Assembly: GCF_012641275.1 (NCBI RefSeq)
Contig: NZ_JABAIA010000001.1
Coordinates: 1,860,001-1,924,000 of the forward strand
DNA length: 64,000 nt
Reading direction: 5' to 3'
DNA from: Chitinophaga varians
GTDB lineage: Bacteria > Bacteroidota > Bacteroidia > Chitinophagales > Chitinophagaceae
Shown here: positions 8,214 through 16,839 of the stretch, piece after piece
Position numbering within the stretch: position 1 is the first letter of the stretch
How the letters are laid out: each line of letters starts with the position of its first letter
The notes under the pieces: generated by a model
Told to the model about the DNA's origin: nothing
Seen by the model: only the letters and a program-made list of their open reading frames with translations
Database searches by the model: none
Made by a program: the position numbers and the translations under genes

Positions 8214-9161
8214 ATGAAAAACAAGCGCATCATCATAGCCGGTGGCAGTGGATTTATCGGGCATGGCCTCAGCGACTATTTCGGCACCGACAATGACATC
8301 GTGATACTGACCCGCCGTCCGCAAGCGGCCAGGGGCCGGGTGCAATACATAGTGTGGGACGGCCGCACCCGCGGGGACTGGGCCGCCGCACTGGAAGGCG
8401 CCGACCTGTTGATCAACCTGACCGGCAAAAGTGTGAACTGCCGTTACAATGAACAAAACCGTCAGGCTATCTTCAACAGCCGTACAGATGCCACCAGTAT
8501 CCTCGGCGCCGTAACCCAAACGCTGAAAAAGCCGCCCCGCCTGTGGGTCAACGCCGGCAGCGCCACCATCTACCGGCATGCAGAAGACCGACCGATGAAC
8601 GAATTCAATGGCGAAATAGCCGATGACTTCTCCGTACAGGTATGCAAGCGCTGGGAGGCCACCTTTAACGGGATAACGCTGCCGCATACACGTAAGACTA
8701 TTCTTCGTATAGGCGTCACCTTGGGATGGCAGCCAGGCGGCGTCATGCATCCTTATCTGAACCTCGTGAAATTCGGGCTGGGCGGGCATCAGGGCAGCGG
8801 CCGGCAGATGTTCACCTGGGTACATATCACCGATGTATGCCGCATGATCGACTGGCTGTATGAAAATGACACGGCCAGCGGCGTATACAACTGCACCTCC
8901 CCCAACCCAATACCCAACCGCACTTTCATGCAACAGCTGCGTAAAACAGCCGGTCATTTGTTTGGCCTGCCAGCGCCCGCGCCCCTGTTGCGCATCGGGG
9001 CCACTCTTATCGGCACAGAAACGGAACTACTGCTGAAAAGCAGGTGGGTATTGCCCACCCGGGCACTGCAGGAAGGTTTTGTTTTTCAATATCCCGACAT
9101 CAATACCGCCTTCTCCCACATCCTGGCCCATATGCCCCGAAGCGCTTACCACTTGTTTTGA
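8214..9161 (+). CDS. TIGR01777-type NAD-dependent epimerase-like protein
   Basis: The 315-aa protein begins with a Rossmann NAD(P)-binding motif (GGSGFIG, residues 10-16). It continues with the SRTDAT and WVNAGSATIYR segments typical of the TIGR01777 / SDR39U group and ends in a DUF1731-like domain. The catalytic Tyr-x-x-x-Lys of classical SDRs is not obvious. The substrate of this family is unknown; some members are linked to cell division or septation. It lies 18 nt upstream of the CoA-binding protein gene, so the two are probably co-transcribed. Confidence 0.85.
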   Translation: MKNKRIIIAGGSGFIGHGLSDYFGTDNDIVILTRRPQAARGRVQYIVWDGRTRGDWAAALEGADLLINLTGKSVNCRYNEQNRQAIFNSRTDATSILGAVTQTLKKPPRLWVNAGSATIYRHAEDRPMNEFNGEIADDFSVQVCKRWEATFNGITLPHTRKTILRIGVTLGWQPGGVMHPYLNLVKFGLGGHQGSGRQMFTWVHITDVCRMIDWLYENDTASGVYNCTSPNPIPNRTFMQQLRKTAGHLFGLPAPAPLLRIGATLIGTETELLLKSRWVLPTRALQEGFVFQYPDINTAFSHILAHMPRSAYHLF

Positions 9162-9179
9162 AATTCGTACCTTAGGCAT

Positions 9180-9557
9180 ATGGAAACCACCAACGATAAA
9201 AAACTCACCGTGGTATTGGGCGCATCGCCTAACCCGGAACGATACAGCTACCTGGCGGTTAACCGGTTGACCGCCCACGGGCATCCTGTCGTAGCTATTG
9301 GAAAAAGGGCCGCCACCATCGGAGAAGTACCTGTCATTACAGACCATCCTCCGCTGGAACAGGTAGACACCGTGACTTTATATATGAACCCGATACTACA
9401 AAAGGAGTATTACGACTATATACTGCAGCTACGGCCCCGGCGCATTATCTTTAATCCGGGTACCGAAAATGATGAGCTGGAGGAGTTGGCGCGGCAAAAC
9501 AACATCGTACCGCAGGAAGCCTGCACACTGGTATTACTGAGCACCGGACAGTATTAA
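9180..9557 (+). CDS. CoA-binding domain protein (YccU-like)
   Basis: The 125-aa protein is a single Rossmann-type CoA-binding domain. It starts with VVLGASPNPERYSYLAV and contains VVAIGKR, TLYMNP and IIFNPGTEND segments typical of the CoA_binding_2 family. The length is normal for the family. No function beyond probable nucleotide or CoA binding is established. It follows the epimerase-like gene closely on the same strand. Confidence 0.88.
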   Translation: METTNDKKLTVVLGASPNPERYSYLAVNRLTAHGHPVVAIGKRAATIGEVPVITDHPPLEQVDTVTLYMNPILQKEYYDYILQLRPRRIIFNPGTENDELEELARQNNIVPQEACTLVLLSTGQY

Positions 9558-9769
9558 TCCGTTAGCGTACATCTCCCCGAAAAAAAATTTCATGAAAGGC
9601 TGTTGGCAAATAACTGGCAGCTTTTCGTATATTCGATAAATATATATAGCCATTTAACCCCCAATGGACTGATTCCATCTTGTTGACCCAAATAGCTTGG
9701 CATTAACTTCATTTGGCTGGCAATATCCTATCTGACACAATTGCATGTTCACCCTTTAATATATATTTT

Positions 9770-10243
9770 ATGCAATGGAGAAGATTTAATGGAGAGGTTA
9801 TCCACCTTCCGATCAAGGAAGAAGTGCGGCAGGCCATTATCCGGGAAGCTGCCCGGGGCTATCGCCTGAAAGTATGCATAGGCACCGATTCCCAGGTAAA
9901 AGGACTGGATACTGAATTTGCTACGGTGATCGTATTCCTGCGGGAAGGTCATGGCGGATTTATGTTTATCCACAATGAAAAAACCAAGGACTGCTATTCC
10001 ATCAAAGAGCGTATGCTGGTGGAAGTGGCCAAAAGTATTGAGATCGCGTATGAGCTCTGCGACCTGTTTACCGAGTATGACGTAGACATGGAAGTACATG
10101 CGGACATCAATACTAATCCCCAGTTCAAAAGCAATCTGGCACTGCGGGAAGCCATGGGTTATATCCTTGGTATGGGCTTCGCCTTTAAAGCCAAGCCGGA
10201 GGCCTTCGCCAGCAGCAGCTGCGCCAATAAGATCGTAAATTAA
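9770..10243 (+). CDS. Ribonuclease H-like YkuK-family protein (DUF458)
   Basis: The start at 9770 (MQWRRFNGEV) is chosen over an in-frame codon at 9713, because upstream residues are not family-like. The 157-aa product matches the YkuK/DUF458 family: IGTDSQVKG near the N-terminus, KERMLVEVAKSIEIA in the middle and EVHADINTNPQFKS late. Asp residues in the first and last of these could form an RNase H-like metal site. No activity has been assigned with certainty. The 212 nt before the gene show nothing I can name. Confidence 0.85.
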   Translation: MQWRRFNGEVIHLPIKEEVRQAIIREAARGYRLKVCIGTDSQVKGLDTEFATVIVFLREGHGGFMFIHNEKTKDCYSIKERMLVEVAKSIEIAYELCDLFTEYDVDMEVHADINTNPQFKSNLALREAMGYILGMGFAFKAKPEAFASSSCANKIVN

Positions 10244-10365
10244 GCAAGGCCCCAACCCTGTCAGTAGTTTGTACCTTCCTCAAATTTTGACGTGTACTGC
10301 ACGTCGGGTGATTTTCTCCCCCTAATCCAGCCGTTTTATCCGTTTGTTTACATCCGTCCGCCCAA

Positions 10366-10400
10366 TAAAAAAGCCTAACGTTATTGGATAAACGTCAGGC
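10366..10400 (-). terminator. Terminator for yihA
   Basis: On the minus strand, GCCTGACGTT...AACGTTAGGC is followed by a T6 run. It lies 26 nt past the yihA stop. Confidence 0.85.
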
Positions 10401-10425
10401 CCGGAATGTTTTGTTATATCGCAAC

Positions 10426-11034
10426 TCAGGCGATAGCCCTGAACTGTGCGTTTAATTCTTCGATATAGCCCAGAATAGCATCGCGACCGGATTTTTTGAC
10501 CGTGGAAGTGACGAAGTGAGGCGGCAGGAATTCCCAGGTTTCCCGCATTTTGTTCAGGAACGACTTCACGTTGCGGCTTACTTCCGCCTGCGTACTTTTA
10601 TCCGCTTTGGTAAACACGAGGCTGAAAGGCACGTTCCATTCGCCCAGCTGGTTTACAAAATCGATATCGATTTTCTGCGGGCTGTGGCGGCTGTCGATCA
10701 GCACAAAGATGGTGACCAGGTTGGTCCTTTTGCGCAGGTAGTCTTCGATCATTTTTTCCCATTGTTTGCGCTGGGACATGCTTCTTTTAGCGAAACCGTA
10801 CCCGGGGAGGTCCACCAGGTACCATTCCTTATTGACCAGAAAATGGTTGATCATCACCGTTTTCCCGGGCGTACCGGAAGTTTTGGCCAGCCTTTCATTA
10901 TTGGCCAGCACATTGATCAGGGAAGACTTGCCCACATTGGACCGGCCTATGAAAGCATATTCCGGCATATTAGGCGTGGGGCATTTCTCCCAGTCGGGGC
11001 TGCTGATCAGATATTCTGCAGATTTAATAATCAT
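10426..11034 (-). CDS. yihA: Ribosome biogenesis GTPase YihA/YsxC (EngB)
   Basis: The 202-aa GTPase assists assembly of the large ribosomal subunit. It has G1 GRSNVGKSS, G2 region with TSGTPGKT, G3 DLPGYG, G4 TKAD and G5-like TSTVKKSG. The start at 11034 (MIIKSAEYL) gives the usual family length. An in-frame ATG at 11109 would overlap the divergent ubiE gene and add 25 unlikely residues. Confidence 0.95.
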   Translation of the reverse strand: MIIKSAEYLISSPDWEKCPTPNMPEYAFIGRSNVGKSSLINVLANNERLAKTSGTPGKTVMINHFLVNKEWYLVDLPGYGFAKRSMSQRKQWEKMIEDYLRKRTNLVTIFVLIDSRHSPQKIDIDFVNQLGEWNVPFSLVFTKADKSTQAEVSRNVKSFLNKMRETWEFLPPHFVTSTVKKSGRDAILGYIEELNAQFRAIA

Positions 11035-11073
11035 GATATTACGTTGTTCCATTAAAAATCCCGCATCTTCCTG

Positions 11074-11102
11074 TTTGCATTCCTTCAGATGACTTAACTT
11101 TG
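11074..11102 (+). promoter_or_regulatory. Promoter of ubiE, positioned for a leaderless mRNA
   Basis: TTTG (11074-11077), 17 nt, TAACTTTG (11095-11102). The ubiE ATG is only 5 nt past the -7 box, so the transcript may begin at or next to the start codon. Confidence 0.65.
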
Positions 11103-11107
11103 CGGCC

Positions 11108-11854
11108 ATGTCAGCGAATACAAATGTTCAGAAGATCGTACCCTTTGAAGGGTCAAAATTAAGCAAGAAGGAGCAGATAGCGTCCATGTTTAATGATATA
11201 GCTTACCGGTATGATTTCCTCAACCATTTTATGTCGCTGGGAATTGATGTGATCTGGCGCCGGAAAGCCCTGAAATACCTGAAAAGCCTGCAGCCCAAAA
11301 AAATGCTGGACGTGGCCACCGGTACCGGGGATTTTGCCGTGATGGCAGAAAAAAAGCTGCATCCTGACAGTATTACCGGCATCGATATCTCCGAAGGCAT
11401 GCTGTCCCATGGACGGGAAAAGATCAAAAAACTGGGCCTGGAGCATAAAATCACCCTGCAGTTGGGCGATAGTGAGACAATAAGTTTTGCGGATGAGACG
11501 TTTGATGCCATAACAGTGGCCTTTGGCGTCCGCAATTTTGAAAACCTCGAAAAAGGGTTGGCAGAAATGCGCCGGGTGCTGAAACCAGGCGGAAAACTGG
11601 TGATTCTTGAATTCTCGAACCCGACAGTTTTTCCCATTAAACAATTATATAATTCGTATTTTCGTCTTATCGTACCTTTGATCGGGAAATTTGTGGCCAA
11701 AAGCAAAGCGGCCTACAGTTATCTGCCAGAATCCGTGAAAGCGTTCCCGCAGGGCGAAGAAATGCGAACCATATTACTTAACACAGGATTCCCGGCCGTT
11801 ACATGCAAAACGCTCACTTTCGGCATATGTTCTATCTACTGCGCTACGCGCTGA
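11108..11854 (+). CDS. ubiE: Demethylmenaquinone methyltransferase
   Basis: The 248-aa SAM-dependent methyltransferase performs the last step of menaquinone synthesis; Bacteroidota use menaquinone. SAM-binding motif I is LDVATGTGDFA (about 73-83), with ITGIDISEGML (acidic motif II) and DAITVAFGVRNFEN further on. The C-terminal LPESVKAFPQGEEM is a family signature. The N-terminal segment before MFNDIAYRYDFLNHF is also typical, supporting the first ATG. It overlaps porT by 28 nt, an arrangement also seen in flavobacteria. Confidence 0.95.
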   Translation: MSANTNVQKIVPFEGSKLSKKEQIASMFNDIAYRYDFLNHFMSLGIDVIWRRKALKYLKSLQPKKMLDVATGTGDFAVMAEKKLHPDSITGIDISEGMLSHGREKIKKLGLEHKITLQLGDSETISFADETFDAITVAFGVRNFENLEKGLAEMRRVLKPGGKLVILEFSNPTVFPIKQLYNSYFRLIVPLIGKFVAKSKAAYSYLPESVKAFPQGEEMRTILLNTGFPAVTCKTLTFGICSIYCATR

Positions 11855-12528
11855 TATCCCTGTTGATCCTGTTTGTGTTGCCGGCAGCAGCGCAAACCAA
11901 CCTGAATATGATAGACCATGATGCAAAACCCTATTATTTTGGCATCACGCTGGCCGCCAACCAGTCGTTTTTCAAACTGAAGCACTCTACCGCGTTCCTG
12001 GCCGATGATTCGACCATGATCGCAGAACCGTTGAAAACAATGGGGTTCAACCTGGGATTGCTGGCCAATGCCCGCCTGACGGAGCATTTTGACCTTCGCT
12101 TCAATCCCCAGCTGCTTTTTGCGTCCAAAAACCTGTATTACCGTGATACCTATCCCAAGCCGGAAAGCACCGATAAAAAGATAGAGTCCATCCTGCTGAG
12201 CTTCCCCTTACAGCTGAAATTCAAATCGGACCGTATCGGCAACATGCGGGTATATGTCATAGGCGGCCTGAAATACGATTATGACCTGGCCTCCAACGCA
12301 CGCGCCCGCCGCGCAGAAAACCTGATCAAAATCCAGAAAAGCGATTATGGTTATGAAGTAGGCGCCGGCTTTGAATTTTATTTTGAAAGCTTCATTTTCT
12401 CTCCTGAATTCAAGATCAGCAACGGTTTCGGCAATGTGCTGGTCAAAGACCCGAACCTCCGTTACGCCAACGTGATCGAGAAACTGCAGTCCCGGATGAT
12501 AGTATTTTCCATCCACCTGGAAGGATAA
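11827..12528 (+). CDS. porT: PorT-like outer-membrane protein of type IX secretion
   Basis: The start at 11827 (MFYLLRYALI) gives a good signal peptide ending AAAQ. An in-frame upstream ATG at 11803 would spoil it. The 233-aa protein has the alternating pattern of a small beta-barrel, ends in IVFSIHLEG, and matches the PorT family in length and motifs (ESILLSFPLQLKFKS, VIGGLKYDYDL). PorT is needed for type IX secretion and gliding in relatives. The overlap with ubiE matches the conserved ubiE-porT order. A type IX cargo with a C-terminal sorting domain lies at 32.7-34.3 kb. Confidence 0.87.
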   Translation: MFYLLRYALISLLILFVLPAAAQTNLNMIDHDAKPYYFGITLAANQSFFKLKHSTAFLADDSTMIAEPLKTMGFNLGLLANARLTEHFDLRFNPQLLFASKNLYYRDTYPKPESTDKKIESILLSFPLQLKFKSDRIGNMRVYVIGGLKYDYDLASNARARRAENLIKIQKSDYGYEVGAGFEFYFESFIFSPEFKISNGFGNVLVKDPNLRYANVIEKLQSRMIVFSIHLEG

Positions 12529-12538
12529 GCATTTTTCC

Positions 12539-12568
12539 TTTGCATAAGCCCGGTGTGAACTATCTTTG
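12539..12568 (+). promoter_or_regulatory. Promoter of dihydroorotase, positioned for a leaderless mRNA
   Basis: TTTG (12539-12542), 18 nt, TATCTTTG (12561-12568), then 5 nt to the ATG at 12574. The geometry is the same as at ubiE. Confidence 0.7.
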
Positions 12569-12573
12569 TAACC

Positions 12574-13917
12574 ATGCAACAATATCTCATCAGGAATATC
12601 GCTGTGGTCAATGAAGGAACGACCACCGTACAGGACGTATGGATCAAGGACAGCCGCATCGCCAAAATGGGCCCCAACCTCACTGTTAACGGCCATTACG
12701 AAGAAATCAACGGTGAAGGCAAATACCTCCTGCCCGGCGTGATCGACGACCAGGTGCACTTCCGTGAACCAGGGCTCACCGAAAAAGCCACCATCTATAC
12801 CGAAGCCCGTGCGGCCGTCGCCGGTGGCACCACCAGCTTCATGGAAATGCCCAATACCAAACCAGCCGCCCTTACACAGGAACTGCTGGAAGACAAATAT
12901 GATATTGCCCGGCAACATTCCCTGGCCAACTACTCCTTCTTCATGGGCGTATCCAACGATAACACAGAAGAAGTACTGAAGACCAACGCCAAAAAAGACC
13001 GTGTATGCGGCGTGAAAATATTCATGGGATCATCCACCGGTAATATGCTGGTAGATAATTTCCTGACACTGGAAAAAATATTCTCCGAAACGGAACTGCT
13101 GATCGCCACCCACTGCGAAGATGAAAAAATCATCCGCGCCAATATGGAAACATTCAAACAGGAAAAAGGCGATCATCTTACCGCTGCCGACCACCCGCTG
13201 ATCCGCAGCGTGGAAGCCTGCTTTGAATCATCCTGGACAGCCGTGCAGTTTGCCAAAAAGCACGACGCACGCCTGCATATCCTGCATATCTCCACCGCCA
13301 AGGAACTGCAATTGTTCACCAACATGATGCCGCTGGCACAGAAACGTATCACGGCCGAAGTGTGCGTACATCACCTGCACTTCACTTCCGATGACTATAA
13401 ACTGTACAGCAATCTGATCAAATGTAATCCCGCCATCAAAGCACCGGAAAATAAAGCCGCGCTGTGGCAGGGCCTCCTCGATGACCGGCTGGACATCATC
13501 GCCACCGACCACGCTCCACATACCTGGGCCGAAAAACAACAGTCTTACCTGCAAGCTCCGTCAGGCGTACCACTGGTACAACACAGCCTGCTGCTGATGC
13601 TGGAATACGTGAAAAAAGGCGCGCTCAGCATTGAAAAAGTAGCAGAGAAAATGAGCCATGCTCCTGCTATCTGCTTCCGTATCAAAGAAAGAGGCTTCCT
13701 GAAAGAAGGATACTATGCCGACTGTGTCATCGTGGACATGCACGACAAAACACCTGTAGCCAAGGAAAATATCTACTATAAATGCGGCTGGAGCCCGTTT
13801 GAAGGCCATACCTTCCCGGCTGCCATCACACATACGTTTGTGAGCGGTCACCTCGCCTATGCAAACGGCCAGTTCAATGAATCCACCAAAGGGCACCGCC
13901 TGAATTTTGAAATTTAG
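12574..13917 (+). CDS. pyrC: Dihydroorotase
   Basis: The 447-aa amidohydrolase closes the pyrimidine ring from carbamoyl aspartate. It shows the metal-site strand IDDQVHFREPG (about 57-67), the carbamylated-lysine region GVKIFMGSSTGNM, His segments ATHCEDE and LHILHIST, and the catalytic DHAPHT near residue 310. Gln replaces the first His of the usual HxH. I recall the same DDQVHF form in other Bacteroidota enzymes, so I do not treat it as a defect. It has its own promoter and no other pyrimidine genes nearby. Confidence 0.93.
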   Translation: MQQYLIRNIAVVNEGTTTVQDVWIKDSRIAKMGPNLTVNGHYEEINGEGKYLLPGVIDDQVHFREPGLTEKATIYTEARAAVAGGTTSFMEMPNTKPAALTQELLEDKYDIARQHSLANYSFFMGVSNDNTEEVLKTNAKKDRVCGVKIFMGSSTGNMLVDNFLTLEKIFSETELLIATHCEDEKIIRANMETFKQEKGDHLTAADHPLIRSVEACFESSWTAVQFAKKHDARLHILHISTAKELQLFTNMMPLAQKRITAEVCVHHLHFTSDDYKLYSNLIKCNPAIKAPENKAALWQGLLDDRLDIIATDHAPHTWAEKQQSYLQAPSGVPLVQHSLLLMLEYVKKGALSIEKVAEKMSHAPAICFRIKERGFLKEGYYADCVIVDMHDKTPVAKENIYYKCGWSPFEGHTFPAAITHTFVSGHLAYANGQFNESTKGHRLNFEI

Positions 13918-13919
13918 TT

Positions 13920-14016
13920 ATTTTGATATTTAGATATTTATTCTGAGTATGCCTGGCTTATCTTTTGTGGCCTTGCTATCTTAGAATAAATATCTAAATG
14001 CCTGCATATCAAAATA
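13920..14016. repeat. AT-rich imperfect inverted repeat
   Basis: The left arm (13920-13948, containing TATTTAGATATTTATTCT) pairs with the right arm (13980-14016, containing AGAATAAATATCTAAAT and ATCAAAATAT). The right arm carries an 8-nt insertion, and a 31-nt spacer separates the arms. It directly follows the pyrC stop and may act as a transcript 3' structure. It lacks a GC-rich core, so a classic terminator is doubtful. Confidence 0.65.
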
Positions 14017-14082
14017 TATAAATTGGTGTGTGGAAAATCCTGATGATTGCATCTCCCTGTATATTAACCAAAATAATATTGC

Positions 14083-15411
14083 ATGCAGCTGGACAAAACA
14101 TCCTATTACGACCTATCTATCTTCAACCGCGACGAAGAATTTTCTTTGTTCCACCGGTTGGACTTCACCACCACTGCAGGCGGGAGAGACTATCTGCGCC
14201 AGCTTTTCAGCTCACCCTTACAGGATATTCCAGCCATCCAGCAACGGCAGAAAGCCCTGCAATATATACTCGAACTGGAAAACAGCTGGCCTTCCATTAT
14301 ATCCAACGGCACCATTGTAGTAGTGGAAAACTACATGGAAGCCCAGATAGAACCCATTTCCAATACAGAAGGCCTGCCTTTGAGGCTTCAGGCTATCATC
14401 AATAAAACACTGTATGCGCCGGACTTCGGCTTCATCAAATTTTCCTTTGAACAGCTGGTGAACCTGCTTCGTGGATTCCGGACCTTCGTGGACGTATTCA
14501 ATTCCGACCATGCCCCCAAAGTGCTGAAGGTATTACTGGACCGGGCACAGCAGCTGTTACACAAAAAAGATTTCAGCGATATACTGGAAGTTGATGCCGC
14601 CGGTAAAATGAATTATGTGGAAATTCTCCGGTATGACAACTATATCCGGAGAAGACACAGAAAAGTAGTGGAAGAACTGGTGACCCTTTATCATCAACTC
14701 GACGCCTACTACGCTATGGCCAAAGCGATGAAACACTACCAGCTGCAGTTCCCTGTTGTTACTGACAGTCCGCGGCCGGCCATTAAAGCGCAGCAATTAT
14801 ATCATATCATCCTGCAGGCACCCGTTGCCTACGATGTAACACTGGATGAAAAGAACCATTTTATGTTCCTCACCGGCGCCAACATGGCCGGTAAAACCAC
14901 TTTCATCAGAGCCGTAGGCATCGCCGTATTCATGGCACACATAGGCATGGGCGTGCCTGCCAAACATATGGAACTGAGCTTCTTCCATGGCATTGTCAGC
15001 AATATCCAGGTACAGGACAATATCTTCAAGGGAGAAAGTTATTTCTACAGTGAAGTACTGCGTATTAAAAACACCATCATGCAGGTCAACGATGGTAAAA
15101 ACTGGCTGGTACTGATCGATGAAATGTTTAAAGGCACCAATGTGGAAGACGCCAAAAACTGTTCACTGGCGGTTATCCGGGGACTGTTGCGCAGTTCCAA
15201 CTGCCTTTTCATTCTCTCCACACACTTGTATGAAGTAGCAGAAGACCTTCGTCACGAGAGCAAAATTCTGTTTAAATATTTTGAATCCGACGTTATCCAG
15301 GATGACCTTCATTTTACCTATCTCCTGAAAGATGGTATCGCCAAAGAGAAAATCGGTTACCTAATCCTTAAAAGAGAGAAAGTATTGGACCTGCTGGACC
15401 AGATACATTAA
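14083..15411 (+). CDS. MutS-like ATPase
   Basis: The 442-aa protein has a MutS core/lever-like helical part (1-~230) and a MutS-type ABC ATPase: Walker A TGANMAGKTT (about 264-273), Walker B VLIDEMFKGTN, and the DAKNCSLAVIRGLL helix after it. It lacks the mismatch-binding and connector domains of MutS1 and the Smr nuclease of MutS2, so it is a short MutS-related protein of unknown role. Proteins of this shape are frequent in Bacteroidota. The palindromic repeat array begins 17 nt after its stop. Confidence 0.85.
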   Translation: MQLDKTSYYDLSIFNRDEEFSLFHRLDFTTTAGGRDYLRQLFSSPLQDIPAIQQRQKALQYILELENSWPSIISNGTIVVVENYMEAQIEPISNTEGLPLRLQAIINKTLYAPDFGFIKFSFEQLVNLLRGFRTFVDVFNSDHAPKVLKVLLDRAQQLLHKKDFSDILEVDAAGKMNYVEILRYDNYIRRRHRKVVEELVTLYHQLDAYYAMAKAMKHYQLQFPVVTDSPRPAIKAQQLYHIILQAPVAYDVTLDEKNHFMFLTGANMAGKTTFIRAVGIAVFMAHIGMGVPAKHMELSFFHGIVSNIQVQDNIFKGESYFYSEVLRIKNTIMQVNDGKNWLVLIDEMFKGTNVEDAKNCSLAVIRGLLRSSNCLFILSTHLYEVAEDLRHESKILFKYFESDVIQDDLHFTYLLKDGIAKEKIGYLILKREKVLDLLDQIH

Positions 15412-15427
15412 CGGCAACGCATAGAAA

Positions 15428-15535
15428 CCCAGGGCTGAAGCCCTGGGCTACGTTTAACGAGGCTGAAGCCCTGGGCTACGTTTAACGAGGCTGAAGCCCT
15501 GGGCTACGTTAACGAGGCTGAAGCCCCGGGCTACG
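15428..15535. repeat. Four-copy tandem array of the palindromic repeat
   Basis: After a first 25-bp copy identical to 7105-7129, three further ~28-bp units repeat TTTAACGAGGCTGAAGCCCT plus GGGCTACG, the last with small changes (TTAACG, CCCCGGG). The array lies between convergent genes, and the minus-strand monooxygenase uses a TAG inside the last unit as its stop. The repeated part has no unique spacers, so it is not a CRISPR array. Confidence 0.9.
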
Positions 15536-16706
15536 CATATACTTTGGGCGTGATTGAACGGGCGATCTTCAGCGGCATTTCTATCATCATATTTTTCCAG
15601 GGCGTATAAGGCAGTATTTTCCAGAACTGGTTGCTCATCCACTGTTTAAAACGGGTGTCGGGCACAAACCAGTCGGAGCCTTTGGCCATGTCCTGACAAC
15701 GTTTTACAAACGGCCGCATCGTTGTTTCGTAATGGCGGAAGGCTTTTTGATAATCGCCATTAGCTTCATGCAATTCCCCTGCGAGAATATAAGCACCGAT
15801 AAAAGCCATACTGGTGCCCATTCCGGCCATTGGCGACGCACAATGCGCCGCATCACCGACGAGCGCCACACGGCCATTGGACCAACTGTCCATCTTAATT
15901 TGACTAATAGCATCAAAATAAAAATCGGGCGCGGTATCCATCATTTCCAACAGTTGCGGCACTTTCCATGATTCACCCGCAAATTTTTTACGGATGATCG
16001 ATTTTTGCTGTTCCACATCGCGGTAGTCGTAATGCAGAGGACCTGATGAAAAGTAAAAAGAAGCCCGGGCTTCTTTGCCTTCACAGGCACCGAACACGCC
16101 TACGCGTTTTCCGAGTGACCCGTAATATAGGCCGTCCATACCAAGATCCATGAAGTTAGGCGTAGTAAAGACGGCGATGTACAGCCCCAGGTGCGAGAGA
16201 TATTTATGCTCTTCGCCGAATGCTATGGAGCGCACTTTGGAATGTACGCCATCGGCGCCGATAACAAGATCGTAGCGGGCAGGCCGGCTGTTGCGGAAAG
16301 TGACGTTCACGCCGGTTTCATCCTGCAATAAGGCGGTGACGGAATCATTAAAAATATAACTGACCTGATCACGGGTAGCCTCGTACAATACTTTCACCAG
16401 ATCGCCGCGCATGATTTCCAGTTCCCCGCTGGTAAAGCCATCGGGGAAGCGGGCGACGGTGCGGTTGTTTTCGTCGACCATCCGTATTTTCCCTGATCTT
16501 GTTTCGTAGCTGCGGATTTCATCCATCAGTCCCATTTGTTCAATAACAGGCAATACGGCCCCGCGGAAGTCCACCGCGTAACCACCGGGCCGGATAGCAG
16601 GCGCCTGTTCCACGATGGTCACTTCAAAACCATATTTATGCAGCCAGAAGGCCAGTGCCGGACCGGCCACGCTGGCCCCGGATATCAATACTGTCTTTGT
16701 TTTCAT
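15531..16706 (-). CDS. FAD-dependent monooxygenase
   Basis: The 391-aa protein belongs to the aromatic-ring hydroxylase/TetX-like flavoprotein group. The FAD-binding motif is VLISGASVAGPALAFWL near the N-terminus. The mid-protein DLVIGADGVHSKVR (DG motif) and VALVGDAAHCASPMAGMGT (second FAD motif) are intact. The start at 16706 (MKTKTVLISG) puts the Rossmann strand at the N-terminus; longer in-frame starts add unrelated residues. The substrate cannot be read from the sequence. The stop codon is supplied by the flanking palindromic repeat. Confidence 0.88.
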   Translation of the reverse strand: MKTKTVLISGASVAGPALAFWLHKYGFEVTIVEQAPAIRPGGYAVDFRGAVLPVIEQMGLMDEIRSYETRSGKIRMVDENNRTVARFPDGFTSGELEIMRGDLVKVLYEATRDQVSYIFNDSVTALLQDETGVNVTFRNSRPARYDLVIGADGVHSKVRSIAFGEEHKYLSHLGLYIAVFTTPNFMDLGMDGLYYGSLGKRVGVFGACEGKEARASFYFSSGPLHYDYRDVEQQKSIIRKKFAGESWKVPQLLEMMDTAPDFYFDAISQIKMDSWSNGRVALVGDAAHCASPMAGMGTSMAFIGAYILAGELHEANGDYQKAFRHYETTMRPFVKRCQDMAKGSDWFVPDTRFKQWMSNQFWKILPYTPWKNMMIEMPLKIARSITPKVYA

Positions 16707-16839
16707 GCTGTAAAAGTATCCGCTCCGGGAGCGCCGGACAACGACCGTAAGGTTAAACCGGCAGAAAATGCCGGTAAACAACAGGAATAGGCCGGTAGAA
16801 GTCTTTTTGTTATATTAGTAACTGTTAACCCAACGCCAT

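Noticed and set aside
12745..12780. Gln in place of the first metal-binding His (DDQVHF) in dihydroorotase, read at first as a defect
   Set aside because: I recall the same form in other Bacteroidota dihydroorotases, and all other metal-site motifs are intact, so it is probably normal for this subfamily.
15428..15535. Possible CRISPR array
   Set aside because: The units are contiguous ~28-bp repeats with no unique spacers and no cas genes nearby.
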